Assembly: GCA_905331475.1 (NCBI GenBank) | Contig: CAJNYU010002003.1 | Span: 35,060-99,059, forward strand | DNA length: 64,000 bases | Direction of reading: 5' to 3' | DNA from: Rotaria socialis | Lineage: Eukaryota; Rotifera; Eurotatoria; Philodinida; Philodinidae | Part shown: piece by piece, positions 45,528 to 59,605 of the stretch | How positions within the stretch are numbered: the first letter of the stretch is position 1 | Layout: every line of letters begins with the position of its first letter | Program-made: the position numbers and the translations under genes | Notes under the pieces: generated by a model | Seen by the model: the letters and a program-made list of their open reading frames with translations, nothing else | The model's database searches: none | Told to the model about the DNA's origin: nothing

Positions 45528-48500
45528 ACTGTTTATAACGTATCTGAGTACAGTAAAATAAAAACGGAATAAAATGAATTGTTTTCGTCGTAATATGGCT
45601 ATTTATGTTATTCGGAGAACAAAGATGGTTTCTATTTAAATATAAAACTCTTGACACTCTAAAAACAAAAAAAAAATATATAGAGATGTTCTGCTCTATC
45701 TATTCATCTATGAAACAGGCTTTTATGAGAGCGGAAAGCAGAAAAAAAGGAAAAGGAAAGGTGAACTCAATTAATTTAATCGTATGCCAGACAAAATACT
45801 AATCGCCATCAAATAATTGTGCTATATAATGGCTACATTTATCTCTCAATTAAAAAGTGCTTTAGTAAGCAATTTAACGAAAGTTCTTTATCTTCAATGA
45901 TCGTTTGTATACTAGAAAAATCAATGAATGATATAATGAGCCCTTGTACATTTTTGAAAATGAACTATAGAACTATAATTAAACGGTAATTAAAAATCTT
46001 TTCATGCTACAAAAAATCTTTTCAAATGTTTCTCAAAATTACTTTCACCAACCTCTTCGCAAGAATCATTCACCAACTTTTCTCTTAAGTACAGATTGTC
46101 TTTTTCATTCTATGTAAGCATATATGAACACAAAAAGAAAGAAGAAAATAATTTAATCGGCTTACGTGTTTGCTGGTGTAATCACTTACGGGTGTCGTAT
46201 TGACATTAGTATTAAAAGAAAATTTTAATGCTTAGATGATATGATTAAAGTGAAGCATCGCGCTTCGGTTTTTCTTTTTTCTTTGTGTCTTACACCATTG
46301 ACGTTTCACATGCATCAACATTAAAATAAGATCTTAGCATTTTCGGATATGTTTTAAGTGCTGAAGCGTTTAGTGCGCGATAAAATTTTGTAGCTCATTT
46401 GATTTGTCTTTGGGCAGAAACACTTGGTAGTTCGGGCTATTTTACTTATAACTATTAAGTATAACACTAGAGAAAACTTACTTGAGTTACATATCAAATA
46501 TATTAATATCTTGTAAACAGATTTTTATTTTATAATCGTTAATATTTTGATATGTTTGAGCTGAAAATTTTCTTTTGTGTTGATATGCTTAGTAATGTTA
46601 ACTCATGCGAGTAACTAATCATTTTTAATAAAATAAACCAGCTTTTCACTGTTATTCATCAAATATGCTCGAAAATGTAGTAAGACCTTTTTCTCGGATA
46701 ATATTATCATCTCAAGTACTTAAATTTTTTTTGCTTCGCTACTTTCTTTCTGCTGAAGCAAACTTTCAGCGTGTTCAGTAGTGAAAAAAATTAAAGGAAC
46801 TGAATATGTTTACAGTGGTTTTCTTCCATGTAAATCAGTATGAGAAGAGTAATATTTCCAACTTCTGATTGTGCATAGCTGAGTTTTTTTTTTATATATA
46901 AATTTGATATTTGATATCAACATGCTAAAGGACAATCGAAAACGTTTTTCTTTTCTTTTTTTATTAACTATTTCTCATATGAACTCTAGTCATAGAGAAG
47001 CGTAGGATTCAACTTGCAAAATGAATCAATGAACGTGAACATATAATGAACTGTTTCCTCGGGAACATTATGCAAGCTAAATGTAATTATTATTTTCTTC
47101 GTCCTATTTTGTCTCCTATTGATTCCCTTCTAAGCAAAATTTCTTTTTCTAATATTAATGCTTGCGAAGCCTTTCTTTAGCAATTTTATGTCTTCATAAG
47201 ATCTATAATAGAATATATTAGCAGACCATAAACATTTTAAATATTTAAGAATGTTTAATCTAGCAAAAAATATTTTACGGCATTTTCAAGTACATCTTAT
47301 ATATAATAGGAAAAGCATGATTTTTGATCAAGTGGTTCATTTCGTGCACGAGAAAAAATTGCTCATTAGATAAACTGATAGAAATGTTGAAATTATATCA
47401 CCGTTGGAAACATCAAAACATTTTATTTAAAACATTCAACAACGAAGTAAACAGTTCTCATTGAGATAGCTCAACTTTACTACAGATAAATGTACGAATA
47501 AAACATGTGCAGGAAGTACGAGGCATGATTTCTTACTGTAATAGATATTGGTTGTACCCTCTAGTAAAGCTTTCAAATGAAATCAACATTTTAAATGTCT
47601 TTCGTATCTAGAAAACTTTGAGAATCTGATCAAATTTGTACTACATCCTTTATACGAATATATTTTTGGAGTAGAATTTATGTTTGTATATATGTGGTGA
47701 AATGTTGATTTGCATTTGTACCGCTTAAATAAAGAACTGTTTCTGAAGAAAAAAATATGTTAAACTAATAAACAAACTACATTATCAATTAAGATCAGAC
47801 AATAAAGAGTATGTTTATACAAATTTTGTTAGTATGAAAGTTGACAGCCACGAAGCGTTTATACCTGATAATATTTAACAAACGATCTTACAAAAACTTC
47901 AGCCTTTTTCATCCAAAGAAATGTGAAGAATGTTATTGGCAAACTGTCAGTATTTATAATTCAGAATTAGAAACTGGTTTCTTCTCAGGGAGACTTTCCC
48001 AGGATGTGTATGATAATCTTCTTTAGTTCAACTTGATCTCTTTTTTTTTCAATTTGCCTTATATTAAATAAATGTTCCCTCGTTATGAATTTAATGTAAT
48101 TAGTAAAGAATATTTAATAAATGGTGAAGCACGACAACGCTAGTTTATATTCAAGCAGAGAATAAGCCCTGAGAGCATGTTTTTATAAGAGCCATGAGCA
48201 TATGCATGATAATACTTTAAAATGGCACATTTTTTTGTTGAAATGATCATAGTATAACAGAGATTTTATTTCGAACAATTATTGTTTATGAAATAACCGA
48301 GTTTTTACTTGAAGATGCAGGCCCTACAGGTACTGACGTACAAGAACACTAAAAGTACATCATGCGTATAAAATAAAAAAGGAAGAACAGCGAAACTTTG
48401 AAAATTTAAGCCAATAAAAATTGCCCACCACTAATCGAATGTTTGAAGATCCTCGTTTGCTAGCAATTTGTCATGTTGAACTATCCAGTGTAAAAAAAAC

Positions 48501-51500
48501 ATGATATTAGCGTAATCAGTTATGTGAAGAATAAGATTATAATCGTTAAATTAAAGCTCATGTTCGTTATCATTATTTTTTATTTTTGAAATACTAAACT
48601 AAGTCTAAACTATTTTGTAAGAAACAAAATGTCTTTTTTAATCTACATAATAATTGAAATTAATTCACTAGTCAGTAGTTGAAAGCTATGCGGTTGTATT
48701 GAGACAGATTTATGTGAACATTTCTTCGCCCACAGCGACATCCTGAAAGTATCAGTAATTATTAATTAAAACTAAGACTTAAAAATGAATTACTAAAGCT
48801 GCACCTTCAAAATTTTCCGTTAAGAACATGCATAAATGCGCATGTATGAATGAACTTCACTGTAAGGCTAACCTTGATCGAATGCACCGTTTGGTGATTG
48901 TTGCGATCACGTTATAAACGAGAATCTTAACCATTGATACCAAGAAATATACTTAATTTAATCTTGAGATAGGTTCGCAGATCGAACAATTACGGTCGTA
49001 TACTTGTATACAAAGTCTATAATCGCTGACCCGGGTTAGGATTCATTATAAAATTATTCGATTCGTAAGTCTTCACAGTAACTTTCAATAGTATAGAAAA
49101 TATTTAATCATTGATAAATATTATTCATAATCCATGTAAAAAAAAAGTGAACTGAAAGTCACTTTTAATCACTTTTAATAGTAATAAAGTAAAATAAAGT
49201 AAGTTCTTTTACTATTTTTCACTTTCTATAGTACTGTATCATACTTTTCTTACTTTCAAAAGTACTTATCAGTACTTTTTAGTCAAGAAGTATGACAAAT
49301 ACTTTTAAAAAGGTTCACTTATAAGTACTTTGCCCTACGTAAAATCTCCTATTGAAAATATTTAGTAGTCACTTTTTTGGGTATTTTTTTACATAGGAAA
49401 TAAGTAAGCAATGATTCAAATATGATTGAGTTATTATTTGAGTTTTAACCTAAGTAATTAGTAATAGATATGCGCGACTCTTAGTGTTAGCTAGTGAACT
49501 GGATACCAAATCGGTTGTTACCAAATCCGACGGAACCATAGTGTATCTCAAAATCGATCCATTTCTTAAAAACTTTTGAGTTGAGTTTTTGGTTAAAAAA
49601 AAGAAAAGATGTTCCTCGCAAAAGCACGATCTTGTATATAATATGTAGAGAGGGGAGAAGATTATGAAGAAATATGTGTATAGCTTTCAAGAAAGAAAAA
49701 ATATAAAACGAACAAGAAGAAGCTTGTGATAGGTACGATCATTAAGTCGTACGTATCAATTCTTTTTTTCATATGCGAGATAGGAGGCTACACTTCGTCG
49801 TAAGTGTTAGCCAACTATAATCGATGTTTCTTGAGTAACTATAGTATTTAATTGATAAACGATATGCATGGCTGGTACTTTTTCGACACCATCGTCATAT
49901 TTCATCCAAATTGACATTCTTCATGGAATCAATGATGATACATGTAAAGGAAATTAACTATCGCATTTCGAGCACTTTTTCTGTTTCTTTTCAAGTGTAC
50001 TTTGTTTCTTCGAATTGATATGAAATAAAAAGGAGATTACCTCTTGTCAGATAGTTTTTGAGTTAAAACATGCCTTTGAATCCTGCTCAAATCTGTTTAA
50101 ATTTGGCTGGAACCGTCAATGAAACTATTATTGAATTATTTTGAAAAAAATTAGTTATCAGATTTTGATATAGAGAATGTGTATAGAGTTGATTTGGAAA
50201 CCAGGAACCTATATGAAAGTAATATTGAAATAGACTTTATTTTTATGACTAGTATTGTCTTGCATGAATCCAAGTATATCACAGTAGAAAAAACTACTGC
50301 CTCCTTCGTAAACATCCAAATATTTGGAAGTTTATCAAATTTATACAAGCAAAAAGTTTCGAGCTAATGACGGCAAGAAAATCTCGATAAGTCATGTAAT
50401 ATTTACTTTAGTCGAAATTGGAAAAAATCAAGCATTTGAAATGTATGTTATTGTTGACTGAAGTAAAAGTTGCATACGATGCAGCTAAGATGAAGCGAAC
50501 GAAACTAGATTAAAGAAATTTGAATTTTCAGCGAAATACTGTTTCCTTGAGCGTCAAGCTAAAAAAATGAATATGATGTATTGAAAATTCGCGCACGATA
50601 GAATCAAAAATAATAATGGATACTTTTATATTTGCTTTTGGCAGACTGCTAACGGCTGGCCGATCTAACTGATCAAAAATAGATCTTTCTTTTGTTTTGT
50701 AAAGAACAAGTTTTTATAATTATATAAACAAACTAGAAATAGAACCTATTAGGGCACTTGGGAAACGGTATGATCATATCGAAAAATACCTATACTATAT
50801 CAACATGAAAGAAAAGAGAATGGACATATATGTGTATCGTATTTGCCATGTATGTACAGTAACAGAACAGATGAAAGCGAAAGCGAAAGAGAAAATGAAA
50901 ATGAAAATGCTAAATTTATCTGACTGACAGTGTAACATGGATGGTGACATAAAGTAAACAACAGCTACTTTCTGAATAACGACCGAAGAGTGGTAAGAGA
51001 AAGTTTTTGCATGGTTTTCCCGAAAAGAATTTGAAGTAAAATGAATCAAACCGTTCATTTGCATCGTTTTCTAATGAAAAAAATGTTTTATTTTAACATA
51101 ATACGAAGATTTTCGATTTCATACATTCATTTTCAACCAGAATAATAACAGGACTGTTACAAAAACAAAAGAGTGATACAAAATATGTTGGTATTTCAAG
51201 CACTAACAGTATGAACATGAACATTATAACCTATAGATTGTATTCCAAATACCTTTAAACTTACTCATTACGTCTACATTCATTAATTTATTCGAAATTA
51301 AATAAAAATCGCATGTACTATAATATCTATATATTGTTTTTACTAACAGTTCTTTTATGAAATGAACTAAGCAATCACTCAGTTATTCGTAAAATTTTAT
51401 GGGAATGTAGGAAACAGAGCTCCACGGAATAGCCAAAAAGTTGTCCCATGTCCCGCGTTCGGTTTGCCCCGTCCCGTCTCGTTCTGCTATGTGTAAGTCT

Positions 51501-53855
51501 TTTTTTCTCTATGTACAGTTGGAAAAGTGCAGCTAGTTTATATTCTTTTTTAATGTGAATAATTTATTTTACTATTGAGCTTTTTAAACATTACGTTTAC
51601 ATCAAAATAATTTAACAAAAAAAAAGAAAAATTCAACAAGAGCTGCACGTTCATTGAGTAACTGATCCCTAATCCACTCTCCCCCGACGACTCCCCGCAA
51701 AATAGCGAAATCCCTGGGGAGTCCCTGTCGTGAGTCCCCGGGGATTTGCCAGGGGAGAATTAATGAAATTTTATAAAATAAAAAAGCTTTTTAATTTTTT
51801 TAAATTTAAAAAAAATTAGAAGAATTTATTAGTAATTAGATATTTCATCGATTTTGGCCAGAAACTCCCCGGGGAGTCCCCGAAAAAGAACGAAATCCAT
51901 AGGAACTCCCTGTCGTGAGTCTCCGGGGATTCTTCTAGGGAGAGTTGACTAGGGTAGACAGTTTTCGACAGATGAAGATACTTTTTCGTTAGTTCTTTCG
52001 GTCTCATTAATTATTTTATATAACAGGAGTGTGAATGCAAACATCAACTTTGTCTTCCCTAACACCTACGCCCTTCTATGATATTCGATATATATCGATG
52101 TTCATTGTGCAAATAACTGATTTTTTTATCGGTATTCTTTTCGCTTTTTTTCTTCTCGCAAAGTATATGCATCAATCAATCGTAGGTTGCAATATTCGTC
52201 ATAATAATATAGAATTTAAAATATTTCAATTATTTCTTATGCGTACTAAAAATTGTAAATTATTTATCGAAGCAAACATTAGTATATTTCTTTCTTTCGA
52301 TTTTTAATGAATGAAGTAAAGAATGTAAGTATTTAAAATAGTTAGAAAATGACGAAACGATTTCAACCACTTTTTAGACAAAGACGCATGAACTAACGTT
52401 TATAACTAGATATTCGCATATTATGCATAGATTGAACTTTTTTCATTCATTCTTCTGCGCAAAGAATCCATTCCATCATTATATGGGCAACATATAGGAC
52501 TGATATGGACATGGTATGATAGGACAGACAATAAGAGTATGCATTGAAAAATAAATCAAATGACAGAGCACAGCATACATAGAAATTATATAATCGAATA
52601 AAGTAGAAAAATCATTTTTTTTTTAGTTCAAAACGATGTTTATATATTCCTATTTTGACTTGAAACAGGATATGTATGTAAAACGAAGCACAGATATGGA
52701 AAATCTCTTTCATTATATCTTTAAAAAAACTTCGTTTTGCTCTAGTTAAAAATTTGATTGGCACTTATTTTTTTTTGCTATTAGCAATCAAGGTAATGAT
52801 TGTAATAACAGTCATGAAAAAAAACTTTTATGGTTAATTGAAGTATGCATCGATTGGAGAGGTAGAGTGTCATGAGGTTGATCTTATCTTTTATGTAGAA
52901 GAAATGCGTGCATGTAGCTATGAAAAATGTCGAAATATAGATAGAAAAATAAATGGGCCTGATAAAGAAACGCAACGGCATGGAACAAATTTTAAAAAAT
53001 AGCCATGTGATATTCTATGTATATCGACACGAGCGATAGAGGCGTATGGTATGATTACGTGTTACGCGCCAATACGTATTAATACAAAAATGCACAAAAA
53101 TAATCAAATAAAACGATAAATACGCCTAGGTTCAATAATATATATATTACAGCAAAATACAAACTTCTTGCTTGACATATTATTTTGGCTTCAAACATTA
53201 TTCGCTTTTCGAGGTAAATGTAACATAACAAAAACACTGTATTTTCGTATTCCTATTAATAATTCATCGGATGTTTAGACGAGAAAGCAATGTACAATAA
53301 TATTGTACCAGTATGCATTTGTATTGGTATACGAAAACAATGTAGTCACACCATATGCAAGTCATATTAGAGTATAATTAACATCATTAGTATCTGTCAA
53401 AGCCATCAATGTTTATCTTGAGAGTAAGAAAAATTGGATTAAGGAATTCCCTACTACAATCTACTACTTTTGTAATTATAAACTGCTGGATTCAAAACAT
53501 GATGATAAACATTTTTAATGGTTATTCTTAAATGTTGTTATACAAATTCAGACATCTAAATAATGTTGAAGCGAATGTCAACTAAAAGAATAGACCCTAA
53601 TGTTAGTTATTCAAATTTTATAATTAGATTTGGAGATAAATGCATATGTACACTGTTTTATGTATAGAATTTACATGACATTATTTGTTTTTATGGTGTA
53701 CCTTTTTGTTTTGTTTTCTCTATCATGAGAGTATCATACGATATTTTATATTACTGTACTTTGTCTTTCACCTTGATGCTTTTGCGTTCTTCTGATTTGT
53801 ACGTTTACATAAACAAGATGTATCACTTTTTACTTTTTTAAATATTCCGTTACCA
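45528..53855. other. Gene-poor stretch of 8.3 kb
   Basis: No complete gene is supported. About 47830-48026 looks like a decayed coding remnant: one frame reads EAFIPDNI then stops, another reads ECYWQTVSIYNSELETGF to a stop. AAAAGT/ACTTTT repeats lie at about 49140-49380. A (GAAAGC/GAAAAT)n run is near 50875-50909. G/C-rich patches at 51442-51487 and 51687-51948 stand out in AT-rich DNA. Confidence 0.5.
51687..51948. repeat. Diverged direct duplication in GC-rich patch
   Basis: Copy A (51687-51763) and copy B (about 51872-51948) share CGAAATCC, CTCCCTGTCGTGAGT-type and CCGGGGATT motifs in the same order (about 75-80% by eye). They are separated by about 110 bp of A/T-rich sequence. Both are strongly GC-rich compared with the surroundings. 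Origin unknown; possibly ends of a degraded element. Confidence 0.6.
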
Positions 53856-55436
53856 ATGACCAGTCGAACTAGGCTATGCAGAGTATCAGTGCAGTTGTTG
53901 CCAGTGATAAGCACTATAATTTTTATGGCATTTGTTGCTGCTTATATTGTACCTGTTCGTGTTCCTGGTCCGATGAATCATCCAATAAAATATAAAATTG
54001 TTACAGGTGTTTTTGCTTTCTTATATGATTTTGTAAGTCATAAAAATTAATTTACTTGAAATTTCAATCGTTCATTCGCTTATTTTATCTTGAAGAGTCG
54101 ATTTTTAGAATCAATCATCGGTATTCCTTATTATACACTAATCAATACTATGGTTGATTCATTTGATCGAATCAAAGTACGTACTTTCGATCGTGGTCAA
54201 GTATTGGTAAGTAAATACATGTAGTACTTTTTTTTGTTTAATTCAAGGGCGATCTCTATTTCGCATTATAATTCGTTCTGAATTTTACTTACAGACTTTT
54301 TCTATATTTTATCTTGTCTTTAGTATCATGATCAATATATAGACAATGTTCTTGTTCGAATGTATACACCAACCAATGTGTCAAAAGCAGCATTATCTCC
54401 AGTGATTATATTTTTTCATGGCGGAGGATTCTTTTTTGGTAGTATTTGTAAGTGATTTATAAAATCTCAAAGCAAAATTGCATGTTTTCTTAATTTCGAT
54501 AGATTCTCATGATACGATGAATTATCATATGTCGATGCATACAAATGCAAAAGTTATTTCAGTCAAGTAAGTAGATTACCATAAAAACTAATGAAATATC
54601 TAAATTTTTATTATATGATTAGTTATCGATTAACACCAAGTGTATATCATCCAATACCAACTGAAGATAGTATTAAAGTCGTACGATATGTTATGGATAA
54701 TTACCGAGAATTTTCTATTGATCCTAAACAAGTTTTTCTCTCTGGTGATTCAGCAGGTATGTAGAATTTTTAAAATAGAGTTTTTGAATAAGAAAAATTT
54801 GAATTGAATTTCATAGGTGGCAATATAGCAGTTGTAGTCGAACGAAAACTCCGTCGTGAACAAAAGCCACTTATTCGTGGTGTTCTTCTTCTTTATCCAT
54901 TACTTCAATTGGTTAATTTTCGTTCACCATCTTATGTAAGATATTTACCTTATCAAATTCTATCGCTTCTTCGCGAAGATATCCTTACACAAGTAACGAA
55001 TTTCTATGTGAATGCATCATTTATTGAAAATGAACTTTTTAATAATCAACATTTATCATCCGAAGATTATAATAAGTTTCATTCGAAGCTCAATTTACAA
55101 ATTTCAGATGAACATCAGATCATTGGAGAATCTCATCCAGACACTTGGAAATTATTTGATCATAATATCTCACCTTTATTAGCAGACGATGATATTTTAC
55201 ATAATACTCCACCAACATTTATTTGTGCTTGTACATACGATGTTTTTTTATCGGATTCTCAACTGTATTTTCAACGTTTACAAAAGCTTGATGTAAAAGA
55301 CGTCACATATAAAGAATATCGTATATTTCATGGTGCGATGACATTTCTTGATTTTCCGGTTGTTTTCAATGAAGCATTTGATATTGTTTATGATAGTGCA
55401 CAATTCATCATAAATAGAACTACTTTCATTATATGA
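53856..55436 (+). CDS. AADAC-like esterase / lipase (HSL-type alpha/beta hydrolase), copy 1
   Basis: Six exons (53856-54032, 54096-54206, 54324-54447, 54503-54566, 54623-54756, 54817-55436) join to 409 residues. The N-terminal hydrophobic helix (about 14-32) is a signal anchor, as in arylacetamide deacetylase, which sits in the ER membrane facing the lumen. The oxyanion hole is HGGG (128-131). NYRLTPSVYHPIP follows. The nucleophile Ser202 is in GDSAG, the likely acid is Asp345 (CTYDVFLSD) and the likely base is His375 (FHGAM). AADAC relatives hydrolyse acyl esters and amides of lipids or xenobiotics. The next gene is a paralogue with the same intron pattern. Confidence 0.9.
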
Positions 55437-55682
55437 AGAGAAAAGAAAAGTTGTATTCAAAAAGATCGTTTTTAGTTTAGTTTTGACTATTTTAATACAT
55501 GTAATTTTTAAAATAACTTGTTTTCTTAAATTTATGTTTGAAATAGGAATATAATATTTCAAACAGATTCATAAAGATCAAATTTCCGAGAAATTTGTTG
55601 ATGTAAATAATCAGTATTGTTATCCAATAATCACATTGAAAATGTAATTTTTTTACATGAACGCTTCGTTTTAAGATAACAT

Positions 55683-57257
55683 ATGGCGATTGTAATTCGA
55701 CGACGAACGATTTTAGTCATTATTATAGTATGCTGTATTGGATACCTTCTTTATTTACCTAACGGTGGCAGTATGGAGCAGACCAATCGAATCCGAATAT
55801 TAACTGCTCCTATGAAACTCTGTTATTTCATTGTACGTTTGTTTTAATTCTTTACTATTTCTGATAGCTTCCGTTTCTGTAGAGTATGGTAGCCGAATCA
55901 TTGGGTTTGTCAGATCGTGCCGTTGTAGCGCGGAAAATTATTGAAATAGCAACAGCTTTCAAAGACACAGCATCAGAAGATGCTAATGTTCAGGTGAAAT
56001 AAGCATCTTACACTCGTATTGTATTCGTGTATTCTTTCTTTAGATTAAAAATGCATATATTGAAAATGTACGAGTTCGAATTGCTCGACCGAATAATGAT
56101 AATAACAACTTGTCTGTTATTATCTTTTTCCATGGCGGTGCATTTTATATGGGCTCAGTTGGTAAGTATCAAACGATGTGTCTTTGAATTTCTTGTAATA
56201 ACGTTATAGATACGCATAATGCACTCACCAGTACCTTGGCAAGATTGGCAAATGTTGTTGTGATCTCCGTCGAGTAAGATTTAAGATTATTATCCACTCA
56301 AGATGACATTTTAATGAACTATTAATAACTCCCAAACACTAAGAATTCGAAGACTTTCTCTAAAAAATTCATAACGTCTTTCTAGTTGTGAAATGATTCA
56401 AAATGTTTATTTAGCTATCGCCTTACACCAGAACATCCTTTTCCAGCCGGTCTCGAAGATTGTTATACTGTTGTAAAATATATTCTTGACTATAAAGATT
56501 CACAAAAGTTACGTATCGATCCAACACGGGTTGCAATATCTGGTGATTCGTCTGGTACGTCATTTTGTTGTTTCAGAAAAATGAACACAATATCAATTCA
56601 TTAATTTAAAAACATATTTTAGGTGGTAATTTTGCTGTTGTAATTACCATGCGTTTAGTTACACGTGCAGTTACTCAATATTTACCTCGTCTTCAAATTC
56701 TTCTTTATCCATCTTTACAATTGTTTGATATGATGCTTCCATCTCATCGTCAAGAACATTACTCACTTGTACATTATGACATTCATCATCTGTTGTCGAT
56801 TTATTTAAATAAAACTGTCGATGAATCAATATATGCAAATAATCATACGAGTGTTAAACAAAAAAAACATTATCGTAAATTTATCGATTGGTCTTTAATT
56901 CCATCAAAACATCGAATAAAATATCAAGAACCCGCCAACGATGATCATGAAGGTGACCGAAATCTTATTAAGAAAGTCAAAAAAGCTCTCGGTCCAGAGA
57001 TATCTCCATTACTTGTAGATGATGCACAACTAGCGAAATCAGTACCAACATACGTATTAACTGTTGATCACGATCGTTTACGTGATGAAGGATTTATTTA
57101 TGCAGGTCGTCTTAAAAGAGTAGGTGTTAAAGTTGTTCATATTCATTATGAAAATACATTTCATGGTTCGATAAATCTCTTATACGGTCCATTAAGTTTG
57201 GATATTGCACATAAAATGGTTGCAGATCTCGTTCGATATATTAAAGAAAACCTATGA
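55683..57257 (+). CDS. AADAC-like esterase / lipase, copy 2 (tandem paralogue)
   Basis: Six exons (55683-55832, 55883-55993, 56044-56161, 56210-56273, 56415-56554, 56623-57257) join to 405 residues. Intron phases match copy 1 one by one. The short N-terminal signal anchor follows MAIVIRRR. The oxyanion motif is HGGA (117-120), and RLTPEHPFPAGLEDC is a strong AADAC-family block. Ser193 lies in GDSSG, Asp345 in DHDRLRDEG and His375 in FHGSI. All catalytic residues are present. The charged insert near 290-310 (HDGEGDR-like) is copy-specific. It lies 246 bp after copy 1 on the same strand, so tandem duplication with later divergence is clear. Confidence 0.9.
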
Positions 57258-58148
57258 ATATTTGTATTCTATTTGAAAACATAAAATCTTCTTCTTTTCC
57301 TACATATACCAACTTGTCTATTTTTAGTTTAGTAATAAAGTTGAAAAATATCCTATTCTAACTGAATTTTTAACCAATAGATCGAGCCTACCTACCCGCA
57401 TGAAGACTCACATGAAATAAAAATGTATTTAACTTCTCACTCAGGAGATATTGCAGCTAAATGCAGTATTTTACTAAAATGAATGCTTTTATCCTGCTCA
57501 TTGACTTGAAGAAAACTGCTTTTTGAAATACGAATTGAAAATTTTCATTGAAATATGCCTTTATGGAAAAAGTTTCTTGTACAATTTATAGATTGGGTTT
57601 CGATTTCTATTGTATAAGAGACATACATACGTTTCTCGTTTTTATTTATATAAATCAATGGCAATGATTATACCCCTCTGGTGGATGAAGACGATGACGT
57701 TTCACAATTTATATCATGCTTTCTCTGGTATCTTAAACAAAATCGGTCAACATATTTAGCAGAAATCATCATAATGAAACTTTCAAAATTATAAGATTCA
57801 TCTTTACCAACTACGTCCTCTGTAGAAAATGACTTTGTGATTGATCGAAGATATTTAACCAATAACATTACAGATAACAAGAGTATTAAGTAACAGAGGT
57901 TGGAAAATTTATGTGCGTCATTCTTCCGCGGTTGAAGATTAAAAAAAATGTATATATGAATGATAAAATTTTTTTGAAAGTCTAAATTTTTTAATATGAA
58001 TCGTAGAAAATCTGTAAAGTTTTTCGATTATTTTCTCTCGTCTTGAACATAAAACTATGATGAAGACTTGACTAAAACGTGACTAGAGATTCTCGTGTTG
58101 CATAGGAGATTTTTGTTATACTTCATATCTAATATTTTAGTTGAAATC
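57258..58148. other. Intergenic
   Basis: AT-rich, with nothing recognised; 5' region of the second ART-TPR gene. Confidence 0.5.
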
Positions 58149-59605
58149 ATGAATTTTATTCGATCAAAACTTTCGAAAAAGAATCGAAATGAAGCTGATA
58201 AATCAGCAACAGCATCTGGTGCGTGCGCGTCTCCTAAAATTGACGACGAGAATCAATCAGGCAATGGATTGTCTATTGAATATTTTCAAATACAATTACT
58301 ATTGGATTGTTTAATGAGACTAAAATATGATTCTTCTGATTATGAAGAACTTGTTATAATGTGTGCCGAACAAATCGCAGATGATCGACATGATTTACAT
58401 ATGTTACAAGAATTTCAAAATAAATATTCATCAAATCGAGCCTTATGGTGGTATCTTCAAGAATGTTTTTTGTATAAAATTTTAAATTATTCACTTGAAA
58501 GTCAAGATATTCGTAATTTATTTTTATTTCGAAAAATTCTGTTAGATATTGGACAACAAATACAAGAACACAGATGTTCAACACCGCTGCATGTTTATCG
58601 AAGTCAATGGATACCAAATACATTGCTGGATAAATGGATAAGTTCCATGGGACAATGTGTTGTCATAAATTCATTTCTATCAGCAACAACGAATGCTAAA
58701 GTCGCTCTTGCTTTTCTTAACAGTAGTCAAACTGTCAAAGCTGATTATTGTCGAGTATTGATCGAAATTGATGCTGATCCTCGAGTAGTTGGCTCGAAAC
58801 CATTCGTACAAATCGGTTCATTAGAGTATGCTGCAGATAAAAATGAAGTACTCTTTATGTTTGGTTCAATATTCATGATCAATAATATTACTTGTGGAGA
58901 TGATAGTTTATATACTATTGAAATGTCATTATATAGTGATAATGATCATGAATTTAAACAAGTTTTTGAGGATATGAAAACGAAATATGGCGATGGAGAA
59001 TTAGATCTTCTAACATTTGTGAAAGTATTATATGATTTAGATAAATTTGATGAAGCTGAAGAATATGCGAATCACTGTCTTGAAGCGTTACCTTCAAATC
59101 ATAACGATGTATTACGATGCTTCAACTTACTTGGTTCAATAGCTTTAGCTAAAACAGATTTCGACACAAGTCTGAAGTGGTATAATCAGGCGCTTGAATT
59201 TCAAACGAAAATGTTACCTAAATATGGTGATCCGAGAGCTGCAGATACGCATGAAAGTATCGGTGATGTCTATTGGAAGCAGGGTACTTGAAAACGACTA
59301 TAATATCTATTGAGTTTACCATCATGATGAATATTTATTTATGTTTAGGTTCATATGATCTTGCACTGAAACATTATTTTAATTCGTTGGATATCAAAAA
59401 AGCAACACTTCCTGCTCAACATCCAACTATCGCAGCAACTCTTGAAAATATAGGCCGTATTTATGAATCAAAAAGAGACTTTCAGCTCGCACTTGACTAT
59501 TTTCTAAAAGCAAAAGCTATATATTGTCGTGGCTCTACAGCAACACATGATAAAGTGGCTCAGATAGAGGAACATATTCGACGGCTTTCACAGAACCCTA
59601 AGTAG
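58149..59605 (+). CDS. ADP-ribosyltransferase-like / TPR protein, motif mostly kept
   Basis: Exons 58149-59283 and 59349-59605 (65-bp intron, phase 1) give 463 residues. The ATG at 58149 is preferred over an in-frame GTG upstream. An ALWWYLQECFLYKILN block (about 98-113) matches the block in the other ART gene. The R-S-E signature is mostly present: Arg151 in VYRSQ, Ser178 in NSFLSAT, and Glu233 in KNEVLF. The first Glu of the usual ExE is Lys231, which in arginine-specific ARTs would change target choice or activity. About four TPR-type repeats follow (DKFDEAEEYAN, TDFDTSLKWYNQAL, GSYDLALKHYFNSL, RDFQLALDYFLKA), the last two in exon 2. It may ADP-ribosylate a partner recruited by the TPRs; the target is unknown. 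Confidence 0.85.

Noticed and set aside
50795-51064. 89-codon minus frame
   Set aside because: The hydrophobic part comes from the GAAAGC/GAAAAT repeat read in antisense; no gene structure.
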